Source: Sodalis-like endosymbiont of Proechinophthirus fluctus (lineage in GTDB: Bacteria; Pseudomonadota; Gammaproteobacteria; Enterobacterales; Enterobacteriaceae). From it: a stretch of DNA of 9,953 bases. The notes under the pieces were generated by a model. That model was not told the origin of the DNA and searched no databases. It saw only the letters and a list, made by a program, of their open reading frames with translations. Below, piece by piece: positions 1 to 6,665 of the stretch. Made by a program: the position numbers and the translations under genes. Positions within the stretch are counted from its first letter, which is position 1. Every line of letters starts with the position of its first letter. The stretch covers positions 44,393 through 54,345 of the forward strand of contig NZ_LECR01000090.1 in NCBI RefSeq assembly GCF_001602625.1, written 5' to 3'.

Positions 1-272
1 CCTGCCGTTGCCCACCGGTATTTTCAATATTGTCGGCAAATATGGTGACGAATGGCGGAATCGGTCTTTATCAGCGCCACTGCGGACAATTATATGTGCG
101 CCATCGACGCACACACCGGCAAAATAGTGTGGCAAGCACGTCTGCCTAAAGGGGGTATAGGCGATGCCAATGTCGTATCAGATTGCCGATGTCATATCAG
201 ATTAACGGTAAGCAATACATAGTTATAGCGGCGAACGGTTGGCGAGGCGATCCTCACCAACTTGTCGGATAA
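1..272 (+). pseudogene. PQQ-dependent dehydrogenase (glucose/quinate type), C-terminal fragment, frameshifted
   Basis: The 3' end of a quinoprotein dehydrogenase of the membrane-bound glucose/quinate/shikimate family, which oxidises sugars or polyols in the periplasm and passes electrons to ubiquinone. Three frames must be joined. One near 75-95 gives MVTNGGIG. A second, from about 81-179, reads FISATADNYMCAIDAHTGK and then IVWQARLPKGG. A third, from about 195, reads YQINGKQYIVIAANGW and stops at 270-272. The order (GG-FI-ATADNY, D-TGK-W-ARLP-GG, NGKQYVVIAAGG) is the usual last propeller blade of this family. The 5' part lies outside the window. At least two frameshifts make it non-functional. 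The extreme C-terminus differs from the usual G-KLGDYVVAYAL, so I do not name the gene. The family is fairly sure and the substrate is unknown. Confidence 0.72.
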
Positions 273-344
273 CGGCCACCCTTCCAGAGATACCTTACCC
301 ACACGCGCCGGAGCCTCAGGGGGAATATTGCGGTTTTAGCGCCG

Positions 345-690
345 TTAATGACGAAAAACGCGTCTCAAACTGGAGACCAGGTCAATAATCACCATAACGA
401 TGAGAGAGATCAAGATAAGCGCGCTGGCTAATGTCGCGGCTCACCGCGTCATATTAAAATTTAATATTAAAAATAGACCTCGACCGGTAACAGCATCCAA
501 CCTGGCAGCGATAGAAACAATGAAATAGGGGAGTCGTTCTAGGACAATATAAAGCACGGCACCACATTGGAAAAAATACCGATGCGAATCGCCGGCAGGG
601 TAAAATAATTGAAAAAAACAGGAAAAATATCAATAAGAAGGTGAAAAGCTGCGGACCGCAGCGCCGTATATCAAACTGTGTTATCGCACC
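345..690 (-). pseudogene. ABC transporter permease (second, PotC-like), internally deleted remnant
   Basis: Remnant of the second inner-membrane permease of the importer encoded to its right. Near 605-650 the minus strand reads a hydrophobic stretch (FTFLLIFFLFFSIIL) like the first membrane helix. It passes almost directly into the distal part of the family: PAIRIGIFSNVVP near 560-600, SLFLSLPGWMLLPVEVYF near 470-530, and ASALILISLIVMVIIDLVS near 365-425, with a stop at 345-347. The family is usually about 260-280 residues; only about 115 codons of DNA remain, so helices 2-4 and most of the EAA loop are missing. Frameshifts also separate the surviving blocks. It begins just after the stop of the first permease, as expected for an operon. 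The assignment rests on the C-terminal pattern (G--LPVE-Y, then a Leu/Ile-rich last helix) and the gene order. Confidence 0.7.
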
Positions 691-694
691 GTCT

Positions 695-1540
695 CTAGCT
701 TACGAAAAACAGCCTGTTGAACAGGAAAATAAGCCCGATAATCACCGCGGCGTTGACCAGGCTCATAATGACTGATAATGCCGATCTAAGCGGAAGGTCA
801 TTATTCAACAAAGCATTGTGGTAAATAATCAACCCCAGCATCTGCATGTTACTGTTGCCAATCATTAGAGGCATCGAAAAGGTGGAGAAGTTCAGGGGAA
901 ATATAATCTTCATTCCGGCGTACACGCCAGGCATGGTAAGCTGAAATGTGATTTTCCAGAACGATTTCCACGGGCCAGAGCCCACATTTTGGGTCGCTTC
1001 TTCCAAAAATTGGTTAATTTTTCAATCGAATCCACCAGTGATAATACTATATAAGTGATGCCAATATAAATAAAAATCACTATCTATTTGATATCCTACA
1101 TATATAGATTACTGACTGCTGATAGACATGTAAGGCGATCATCAGCGAATTAATTAACCCACCGCTGAGAAAGATAATAATCTAGTCATACACTAACATC
1201 ACTAGGACGATGAGCAAATGGGCAATGGTGAAAGGATAGTAATATTACTGCGCTGCAGGCCGCTGCTTATAGCGATATACAGCGATATAGGATAAGCCGC
1301 ACACGGTGGAAATAGCAGTAGCGAGAAACGCGATTTTCAACTAGAACTACGGGTATTTATCAAATACTACTGCCTGCTGAGAAATTTCACGTAATAGCTG
1401 AAACCGTAAACCGAAACCGACATCGCCGCGTTTACGGAACCATTTAAACTAGTGCGGATTACCCAAGGCATCGGCAATACGGCGAAAATCGCCAGAATCA
1501 TGAGGACCGGTAATAGGGAGGGATCGAGTTTTCGCAGCAT
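695..1540 (-). pseudogene. ABC transporter permease (first, PotB-like), broken
   Basis: Inner-membrane permease of an ABC importer of the spermidine/putrescine or phosphonate type. The start ATG (1538-1540) directly follows the ATPase stop. The N-terminus reads MLRKLDPSLLPVLMILAIF and then VLPMPWVIRTSLN, a first helix. The C-terminal third is one clean frame (695-1006): EEATQNVGSGPWKSFWKITF is the EAA loop that docks on the ATPase (E-A---G---W--F), followed by LTMPGVYAG and several hydrophobic helices, ending at the stop 695-697. The whole span is 846 bp, about 281 codons, a normal length for the family. The middle (about 1010-1370) carries stops and frameshifts, for example a stop after FLSRQ near 1370. 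So it lost function through small mutations and not through a large deletion. The solute cannot be read from the sequence. Confidence 0.8.
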
Positions 1541-2534
1541 CTAGTGCTCCCCGTCAAATGGAATAATGCGCAAATAGCCTAGATCGATCAACCAAACCGG
1601 GAAACCATTGTGATGAACCTTATTAAAGTGATGCACTTCCGCGCGTAACACATTGCCTTGGGTAAGTTGCACGCTATAGCGCGACACCGAGCTGTAATAT
1701 TTGGAAAAAACGATCAAGCTGCTGAGCATGTTGTCCCCATTGATGGGCCGTTCGGTCAACAGGTTAGTCCGCTCCGGGAACAACAGCGCCATAATACGCG
1801 CCCTCTCCAGCAAACGGTACTAACTGACGGCTGCGGATGGTCAATCCGGACTGAAACTGCAGTGTTTCGGCGCACTCAGAGTATAATCGACCAAAAATCC
1901 TTCTAGAAAATTAGTAATACTAAATAAATCGGCTACAAAATAGGGCTACAAGGCGATCTATATAGCTCATGGGATGCTGCAACTTGCTCGATATTGCCTT
2001 TATTCATGATGACGACACGATTCAACATAGACTAGGCTTTTCCTGATCGTGCATGTTGTATAACAACGTCTTCATTTTCTCTTGCCTTGCAGCTCTTTGA
2101 TTCGTTCCTCATCGTGGCGCGCAGCGCGCGATCCAGATTATTCAGCGGCTCATTCATCAATAATAATTCCAGCTCCAACTCCAACGCGCGCTAGAGCGAC
2201 GCGCTGTTTCCTCGAGAGATACCACCTGGGCAGGCGCGATTCACAGCCCGCCAAACCGACAACTCCCAGGGAATCCTCTATTTTTTTCGGATGTAGGTCG
2301 TAACATCGCAGCCATGGACATTAATCGTTTCGCCTGACAGATCGACAAACCCGGCTATCATACGTAACATGATGATTTTACCACAGACGCTCTCGGCCTC
2401 AGAAAAGACACAAGTTCGCCTTGTTTTACATCAAAAGAGACACCATTCACCACAATAGCATGTCCATAACGCTTAACGATACCCTTCACCTGCATTACGT
2501 TATCACTCACGCTGTTCACATTTAATTTCTCCAT
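1541..2534 (-). pseudogene. ABC transporter ATP-binding protein (PotA-like), broken
   Basis: Cytoplasmic ATPase of the importer. The start ATG (2532-2534) is followed by MEKLNVNSVSDNVMQVKGIV and VKRYGHAIVVNGVSFDVKQG, a typical N-terminus. The Walker A region (about 2370-2400) is damaged: ESVCGKIIMLRMIAGF stands where GPSGCGKTTMLRMIAG is expected. The Q-loop segment is largely missing. The signature region (about 2190-2250) reads YLSRKQRVALAR across a frameshift, and Walker B reads ELLLMNEPLNNLD with the usual Asp changed to Asn. The C-terminal 90 codons (1541-1813) are one open frame with a TOBE-like domain (NGDNMLSSLIVFSKYY, YSVQLTQGNVLRAEVHHF), ending at 1541-1543. About 990 bp remain against the usual 1050-1100. 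Loss of Walker A, Asn in Walker B and the frameshifts rule out activity. The family is sure; the transported solute is not. Confidence 0.85.
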
Positions 2535-2610
2535 GTTATACCTGTCAGTAAAACGTCAGGACTCACCGGAAAAACGCACTCGTACTACTTGACCCGCAGC
2601 GCAAAATTTA

Positions 2611-2800
2611 TTACATCAACATTTCATTGATACTCTGCTGCCATTATGATTATGTTCAGTTACCTTCTGCTGGTCAAGCAAATAAAAGTGTTTAAAAGTA
2701 TCGTATTTCACCAGCAGACTGGCATATTTGAAATCGACCGGGATACCGGGATGGATGGTGATATTTTTTCACCGCCGGCGCATAAAGGTTGTGGGTCACG
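2611..2800 (-). pseudogene. ABC solute-binding protein, C-terminal tail only
   Basis: Directly upstream of the ATPase start the minus strand reads YAPAVKK (near 2770-2790), then after a frameshift IPVDFKYASLLVKYDTFKHF and YLLDQQKVTE (about 2655-2740). A further frameshift gives QQSINEMLM and two consecutive stops (2608-2613). This resembles the last 50-60 residues of extracellular spermidine/putrescine-type binding proteins, which end in a loop of the P-D pattern, a short helix and a D-----T--W--INE-L tail. The remaining 280 or so residues, including the signal peptide, are absent: the remnant abuts aldehyde dehydrogenase sequence. The position ahead of the ATPase and permeases supports the call. 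The exact left edge of the fusion is uncertain by about 40 bp. Moderate confidence, because only a tail is left. Confidence 0.5.
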
Positions 2801-3427
2801 AAGGCGAGATGTGGACGTAATGGCTGAGAATATAATTAACGAACTCCTGCGCCACTAATTCCACTAACTTCAGAGCGCTGACCAACGTATGCCCCGCTGG
2901 CTTCATCATCAGCTTATTACTAGAGGCTAGCGCCGGCGTGGCTTTCAGTGAAAACAGCAACAGCGGCGCATTCCAGGGCAGGAGGATGCCCACGCAAAAA
3001 ACCCTAGGGGCTAGTGACGAGATAGGCTTAGGGCCAGTTTATCGCAGGGATACACCATCCCTTCAATTTTGTTGGCCAGCTCAGCGTAATAGCGATACCA
3101 GTGAGGGATATAACGGATTTGGTGACGCATATCCTCCAGCAGGCGGCTATTGTCCCTGACTTCAAGCTCGACAAGCTGGTCGGCGTGGCTTTCGATAAGT
3201 TCGGCAAAACGGTAGAGAATGCAGCCCGTGGGATCGTCGTTTTGAACGCCTGATGGGCGATTTCAACGGCCCGGCAAGCGTCGTCTTTATTCCCTCTGGG
3301 GGGACGACCCACGCCCACGGGGTTTGGCCGTGTACGGATCAACGGTATCGAAATAGCGCCCAGATGAAGGCGGTAGCCATTCTCCGCCAGTATATACATG
3401 GACAAGGTGTAGCGCGTTCGCAGACGT
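2800..3427 (-). pseudogene. NAD(P)-dependent aldehyde dehydrogenase, N-terminal half, broken and truncated
   Basis: First gene of the dead operon. From 3427 the minus strand reads SANALHLVHVYTGGEWLPP and SSGRYFDTVDPYTAKP, the family N-terminus. After a frameshift come PRGNKDDACRAVEIAHQAF (about 3240-3300), then FAELIESHADQLVELEVRDN, IRYIPHWYRYYAELANKIEG, and LPWNAPLLLFSLKATPALAS with KLMMKPAGHTLVSALKLVEL (about 2850-2985). These are successive blocks of the Rossmann region, including the WN-P and KPA NAD-binding motifs (Asn and Lys present). The family is about 480-500 residues; this one ends near residue 205-210, before the catalytic Glu and Cys, where binding-protein sequence takes over. 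The expected ATG is ACG (3425-3427) behind a preserved purine-rich ribosome site (complement of 3434-3442). Several stops and frameshifts occur. Dead beyond doubt; the substrate is probably an amine-derived aldehyde, inferred from context only. Confidence 0.85.
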
Positions 3428-3668
3428 AGTTCTCTCCCCTTCAGAGAAAAAATTTGGCATGTAAAGTCAATGGAAAAGGTATGGTACAGACAAGTAAAAG
3501 TGATAAAAGTATACAAAAATGTAGATAAAAAGCTGACGGTGGCGTGAAATGAACGCTATAATTTAGATTAAACATGCAATAAAATATATTTAGATTTTTT
3601 ATATTATAAAAAATATAATATTTACCATATTTTTTTAACAAAAATGATATCACTTAAGAAGTAAAAAA
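3428..3668. promoter_or_regulatory. AT-rich divergent control region between the dead operon and the HutC-like regulator gene
   Basis: About 240 bp separate the former aldehyde dehydrogenase start (leftward) from the regulator start (rightward). From about 3480 on it is very AT-rich, unlike its surroundings. For the regulator it offers a TATAAT hexamer at 3614-3619 with no good -35 box at the usual spacing, and a ribosome site AAGAAG at 3656-3661, seven bases before the ATG. A small GTATAC palindrome lies at 3509-3514 and a larger inverted repeat at 3601-3621. GntR-family repressors usually bind palindromes in such divergent gaps. Promoter assignment is by eye and weak. Confidence 0.4.
3601..3621. 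promoter_or_regulatory. Perfect 8-bp inverted repeat, candidate operator
   Basis: ATATTATA (3601-3608), five A residues, then TATAATAT (3614-3621): a perfect inverted repeat whose right arm contains the TATAAT of the putative regulator promoter. A repressor bound here would block that promoter, fitting autoregulation by the downstream GntR-type protein. Against this, the region is so AT-rich that short palindromes arise easily, and the repeat does not resemble the GT-N-TA-N-AC core usual for HutC-like operators. Confidence 0.3.
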
Positions 3669-4415
3669 ATGACTAATGACCAGCCGATGTATGAGCAAAT
3701 CAAAATTTCCATTGACCGTCGTATCGAGGCTGAAGAATGGCCAAGCGACTTTCAAATACCGTCGGAAGAGCAGCTAGCCGAGGAGTTTGGCGTATCCCGT
3801 TTGACCGTCAGGCGAGCGCTGCGCGAGCTGCAAGCGGAAGGTGTGCTGATCCGCATTCAAGGGCGCGGAACCTTTGTCGTGGGGCCGCGTATGCAACGCG
3901 TGGTATTTACCTTGTCCAATATTTCCGAAGAAATCGCCCAGAATGGCGGTGTGCATTATTGCCAGGTAATTTCCCATCTGGTGCTGCCGCCAGAGAGCCC
4001 GTTGCGCAGTATGTTGCCTCTGCCCTCCGGGCAGGATATTTACCATTCACGTCTATTGCATCTCGAAGACGGCACGCCTATCCAATTAGAAGATCGTTTT
4101 GTTAACGCTGCCGAAGCACCTGGCTATCTGGAGCAGAATTTTACGATCCAGCCATCCCACAGTTTATTGTTGCGTAATACTACAGTAGACAATATGATCC
4201 GCGCCGTACGGGCGAACAATGAAATCCAGCTACTTTTAAAAATCGATGCCGGGCAACCCTGCCTGCTGCTCGATCGATCTACCTGGCGCGACGGCGTTCC
4301 TGTTACCCGCAGCCGTTTTCTTTATCCGGGAGACCGTTATCGCCTGCGTAGTTCCCATGAAGCTCGGCCGAGCCGCCGCATCACGTCTTCTTCATTCAAT
4401 ATCAAAAACAGATAG
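3669..4415 (+). CDS. GntR-family transcriptional regulator, HutC subfamily (intact)
   Basis: The only full-length gene in the window: 248 codons, the normal size for this subfamily. Residues 1-70 form the winged helix-turn-helix: PMYEQIKISIDRRIEAEEWP, the IPSEEQLAEEFGVSRLTVRR recognition region, and the wing EGVLIRIQGRGTFV. Residues about 90-235 form the UTRA ligand domain (chorismate-lyase fold): IYHSRLLHLEDGTPIQLEDR and FVNAAEAPGYLEQNF are strong HutC-type signatures, with PGDRYRLRS near the end. HutC proteins repress histidine catabolism and respond to urocanate, but many relatives control other amine or amino-acid operons. No hut enzyme gene is seen here, so I give no symbol. The ATG is chosen because AAGAAG lies seven bases upstream and the domain starts right after it. 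It is divergent from the dead transport/aldehyde dehydrogenase operon, its likely former target. The basic tail after residue 235 (ARPSRRI onward) is longer than usual and may be a read-on past a lost stop. Confidence 0.9.
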   Translation: MTNDQPMYEQIKISIDRRIEAEEWPSDFQIPSEEQLAEEFGVSRLTVRRALRELQAEGVLIRIQGRGTFVVGPRMQRVVFTLSNISEEIAQNGGVHYCQVISHLVLPPESPLRSMLPLPSGQDIYHSRLLHLEDGTPIQLEDRFVNAAEAPGYLEQNFTIQPSHSLLLRNTTVDNMIRAVRANNEIQLLLKIDAGQPCLLLDRSTWRDGVPVTRSRFLYPGDRYRLRSSHEARPSRRITSSSFNIKNR

Positions 4416-4435
4416 AGTCTAGCCATGAGGGAGTT

Positions 4436-4456
4436 TATTCTTCGATTTGAAGAATA
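4436..4456 (+). other. Small hairpin just after the HutC-like gene
   Basis: TATTCTTC (4436-4443), loop GATTT, then GAAGAATA (4449-4456): a perfect 8-bp stem starting about 20 bp after the regulator stop. The stem is AT-rich and no T-run follows, so it does not meet the pattern of an intrinsic terminator. It may be a relic of one or chance. Confidence 0.3.
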
Positions 4457-4579
4457 CGGCGATCTGTGGTGGTCGAAAAGGAGATTAACTCGTTTCACGA
4501 ATTGGCCACCATCAATTCAACAGGCGCAGAATAAAATGGGCTTAGTCCATCCTGTTTAAAAAAAAGTGAAAAGCACCGC

Positions 4580-4611
4580 GTTTCCCATGGTGAAGGTTTC
4601 CCATGGTGAAG
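4580..4611 (+). repeat. 16-bp perfect tandem duplication
   Basis: GTTTCCCATGGTGAAG occurs twice in direct succession (4580-4595 and 4596-4611). Sixteen is not a multiple of three, so in a coding region it would shift the frame. It looks like a replication-slippage event in unconstrained DNA. Confidence 0.9.
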
Positions 4612-5562
4612 AATGTGTACGGTAGCCGTGATCAACTCGCTAAAGTGACTGGCATTGAGGCCGGGGACGGGGACTTTTTGCCGTTAATGGAGTAATCTGG
4701 CGTCTATAGTCGGCGGCCAAAGCGGACATTACCCCTGACAACCCCCGAGGCTATCGAGTACGTTGTCTTATATCACCAGGTGATGTATATCAGCTATAGC
4801 GAATTGTGTTGTTGTCTTGCGACACCCCAGAACTGTTTGGCCCTCTATCGTGAAAAGACGGAGAAAATGGGCAAGCTGCTAGAAGCGGCGATGTTGATCG
4901 GCACACCTTCACAGGCTTTCTTGACTGCATTTGGGCTATTTGCGCACCCTAGTATCCCTGACCGAGGCGGGCGCCATTATTATACTACTAGTACCGGCCT
5001 TTTATACCTATCCGCGCTATCCGCGCACCACCTAGATGATATCGTCAACCAAAAAAAATCAGCTACTTCTTTAACTAGGTCAAGAGGGCGTAGACTGATT
5101 ATCGGACCTGGTTCGCCGTGAATCCCGTCATTGATATTGGCCATCTCTTTATCTTCAAGAGATAAAACATTATAATCTGAAAAAATAGACATTCCCCATA
5201 ATTACCCATAATTCCCCGTTATTCACCTTGTCATCCGAAATTAACAATCTCCCTGTTATCGCCAATCTGGAACTCACCGAACAATAAGCCATGTTGACTC
5301 GGGCGTTGCAGGATTTGGAAGCTGTTGCTCCACCTCGGTTATCACCAGCGGGGAAATTTCCCTTAAGCGCCAAGACCTGGTCGGCTGAAGCCCATTGTGC
5401 TGATAAAGTGTTATACAATAAATTTTCTCGTTCGAGTCAGAACATAGCATTAAGCCCTTAACAACACTTTTTTTGCAGCTCGTAACACTTGTTATTACTC
5501 ACGAGCATGGCGCGATGTCTTTATTAAGAGTGGAAAGGGCCAACGTAGCAGCGCAAAGCGTG

Positions 5563-5594
5563 ATAAAAACGCTATAAAAACGCTATAAAACGCT
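5563..5594 (+). repeat. Three copies of an 11-bp tandem repeat (last copy one A short)
   Basis: ATAAAAACGCT stands at 5563-5573 and 5574-5584, followed by ATAAAACGCT at 5585-5594. It lies in the decayed 5' part of amiA, where the signal sequence would be expected, and helps explain why no signal peptide can be read there. The missing A in the last unit is a homopolymer slip. Confidence 0.85.
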
Positions 5595-6065
5595 ACGCGC
5601 TTTAGCTTCGGTCCACAGAAGACCAGCAGATGTAATCAAGCAGGTGATACTCGACCTTCGGCCACGACGGGATCGATTCCGGCGCGGTTTCGGCTAGGCG
5701 TAATCAGAAGAAAAAACATGTGGTGCTTGAAATTACCCACCACATACGCGCGTTGCTGGCGCGTTATCCCACATATCCAGGTTCACCTGATCAGCGATAC
5801 AGATTACTTTATTTCGCTGGCGCAGCTTGTGGTATTCCCATCAGCATGGAGCCGATCTGTTCATGTCCATCCATGCCGATGACTACACTAGCCATTCCCG
5901 CCAATGGCGCGTCGGTTTTCGCGTTTTCTACCCGAGGAGCCAGTAGCACTATGGCACGTTATTTCTCACAAAAGGAGAATGCCATGGATTTCGTAAGCGG
6001 CAACCATGCGGCCCCGAAGAGAATTATCTCTAGCAGGCGTTGTTTTATCTAGTCCAAACTGATAA

Positions 6066-6121
6066 GATCGATAATAGCTTCTGCTGGGAAAGCGATCGAT
6101 AATAGCTTCTGCTGGGAAAGC
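6066..6121 (+). repeat. 28-bp perfect tandem duplication inside amiA
   Basis: A 28-bp unit beginning GATCGATAATAGC and ending GGGAAAGC occurs twice without mismatch (6066-6093, 6094-6121). It codes for the KIDNSFCWES stretch of the amidase. Since 28 leaves a remainder of one on division by three, it shifts the frame. Perfect identity of the copies suggests a late event relative to other damage in the gene. Confidence 0.93.
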
Positions 6122-6395
6122 GTATGTTAAGCACATTGTGGCCTGTACACACCTTGCATACTCAAACTACCGAGTAGACGACGTTTACCGTATTAAAATC
6201 CCCGCCCATTCCTTCGTTATTGGTGGAGACCTCATTTATCACTAAAACCCGGAAGAGGAATGGTTATTAGGCCACGACCGCCTTCCGGCAGAAAATACCG
6301 CTGGCGCCATTGCGGACAGCATCGTGAGTTTCTTCCCCTATTTTGATACCATGCCCGGAGCGGCGGCTAGCGACCTGCCTCATCCTGACATGTAG

Positions 6396-6665
6396 CTCCT
6401 TCCCCCTTAATCTTAACCAATCGCCGTCAAGGGCTCATCAGCTATAGTTTAATTATGGTAAGTTATAGCCATATTTTTATTTAGCTCCCTAAGCTATGAC
6501 TGACACACTAATCACTCTTGACAGCGGTCGGTCGACAACCGGATCATCTCCAAGCCTAAGGAGGAGCATAGACAGGATGATTATCAGCCGAATTGATATA
6601 TACCTACTGGGACAGCGCCGTAGGCCAGGCCGGAGTCGACTCGACAGGCGTCTTTCACTAACGTT
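6396..6665. other. Intergenic or fully decayed stretch between amiA and ssuA
   Basis: No protein family is recognisable on either strand; hemF, the usual neighbour after amiA in E. coli, and ssuE, the usual first gene of the ssu operon, were both looked for and not found. An AT-rich segment at about 6435-6485 (GCTATAG at 6441-6447 facing TTATAGC at 6463-6469, with one mismatch) could be the remains of the ssu promoter, but no clear -35/-10 pair or Cbl/CysB site can be supported. Confidence 0.4.

Larger units (their letters stand above)
4416..5514. other. Decayed region without a recognisable gene
   Basis: About 1.1 kb with stops in all frames and no firm family match. Readable scraps on the plus strand are MREFILRFEEYGDLWW (from 4424), VYGSRDQLAKVTGIEAGDGD (about 4616-4675) and CLALYREKTEKMGKLLEAAM (about 4834-4893). 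The last vaguely recalls flavin-dependent monooxygenases, but not enough to call. Near 5230-5390 plus-strand scraps LTEQ, MLTRALQDLEA and VITSGEISLKRQDLVG are spaced somewhat like the helix-turn-helix and wing of a Crp/Fnr regulator with part of the helix missing; this is a guess. The region carries a 16-bp tandem repeat, two short hairpins (4436-4456; 5143-5163) and a 10-bp near-repeat of CCCATAATT near 5195-5215. Confidence 0.5.
5515..6395 (+). pseudogene. amiA: N-acetylmuramoyl-L-alanine amidase AmiA, broken
   Basis: Periplasmic zinc amidase that cleaves the lactyl-peptide bond of murein during daughter-cell separation. Blocks in order: VILD (5644), a frameshift, then HDGIDSGAVSARRNQ and KHVVLEITHHIRALLARYP (to about 5775). 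A further shift gives DLFMSIHADDYTS (about 5850), then GASVFAFSTRGASSTMARYF with SQKEN (about 5920-5975), YLVQTDKIDNSF (about 6045-6080), WPVHTLHTQTTE, TVLKSPPIPSLLVETSFIT (about 6190-6245), and NPEEEWLLGHDR to the tail IADSIVSFFPYFDTMPG. The stop is at 6393-6395. The order and wording (LVQTD-I-NS, PVHKLHS-NTEQA, VLVETSFISNPEEERLLG, F--WFD) match AmiA better than AmiB or AmiC, by memory. Zinc-site regions (GHGG changed to HDG, SIHAD, VETSF) are recognisable. At least three frameshifts, two TAG stops and a 28-bp duplication inactivate it. The 5' end is a guess: ATG 5515 fits the usual distance to VILD. In E. coli hemF follows amiA; I see none here. Confidence 0.88.

Noticed and set aside
3028..3516. 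162-codon minus-strand open frame as an intact gene
   Set aside because: It mixes two frames of the broken aldehyde dehydrogenase: only its middle (PRGNKDDACRAVEIAHQAF) is in the gene's true frame.
4436..4456. Intrinsic terminator for the HutC-like gene
   Set aside because: The stem is perfect but AT-rich and no T-run follows on the plus strand.
5143..5163. Hairpin ATCTCTT / AAGAGAT as terminator or regulatory site
   Set aside because: Seven-base AT-rich arms, no T-run and no gene on either side to which it could belong.
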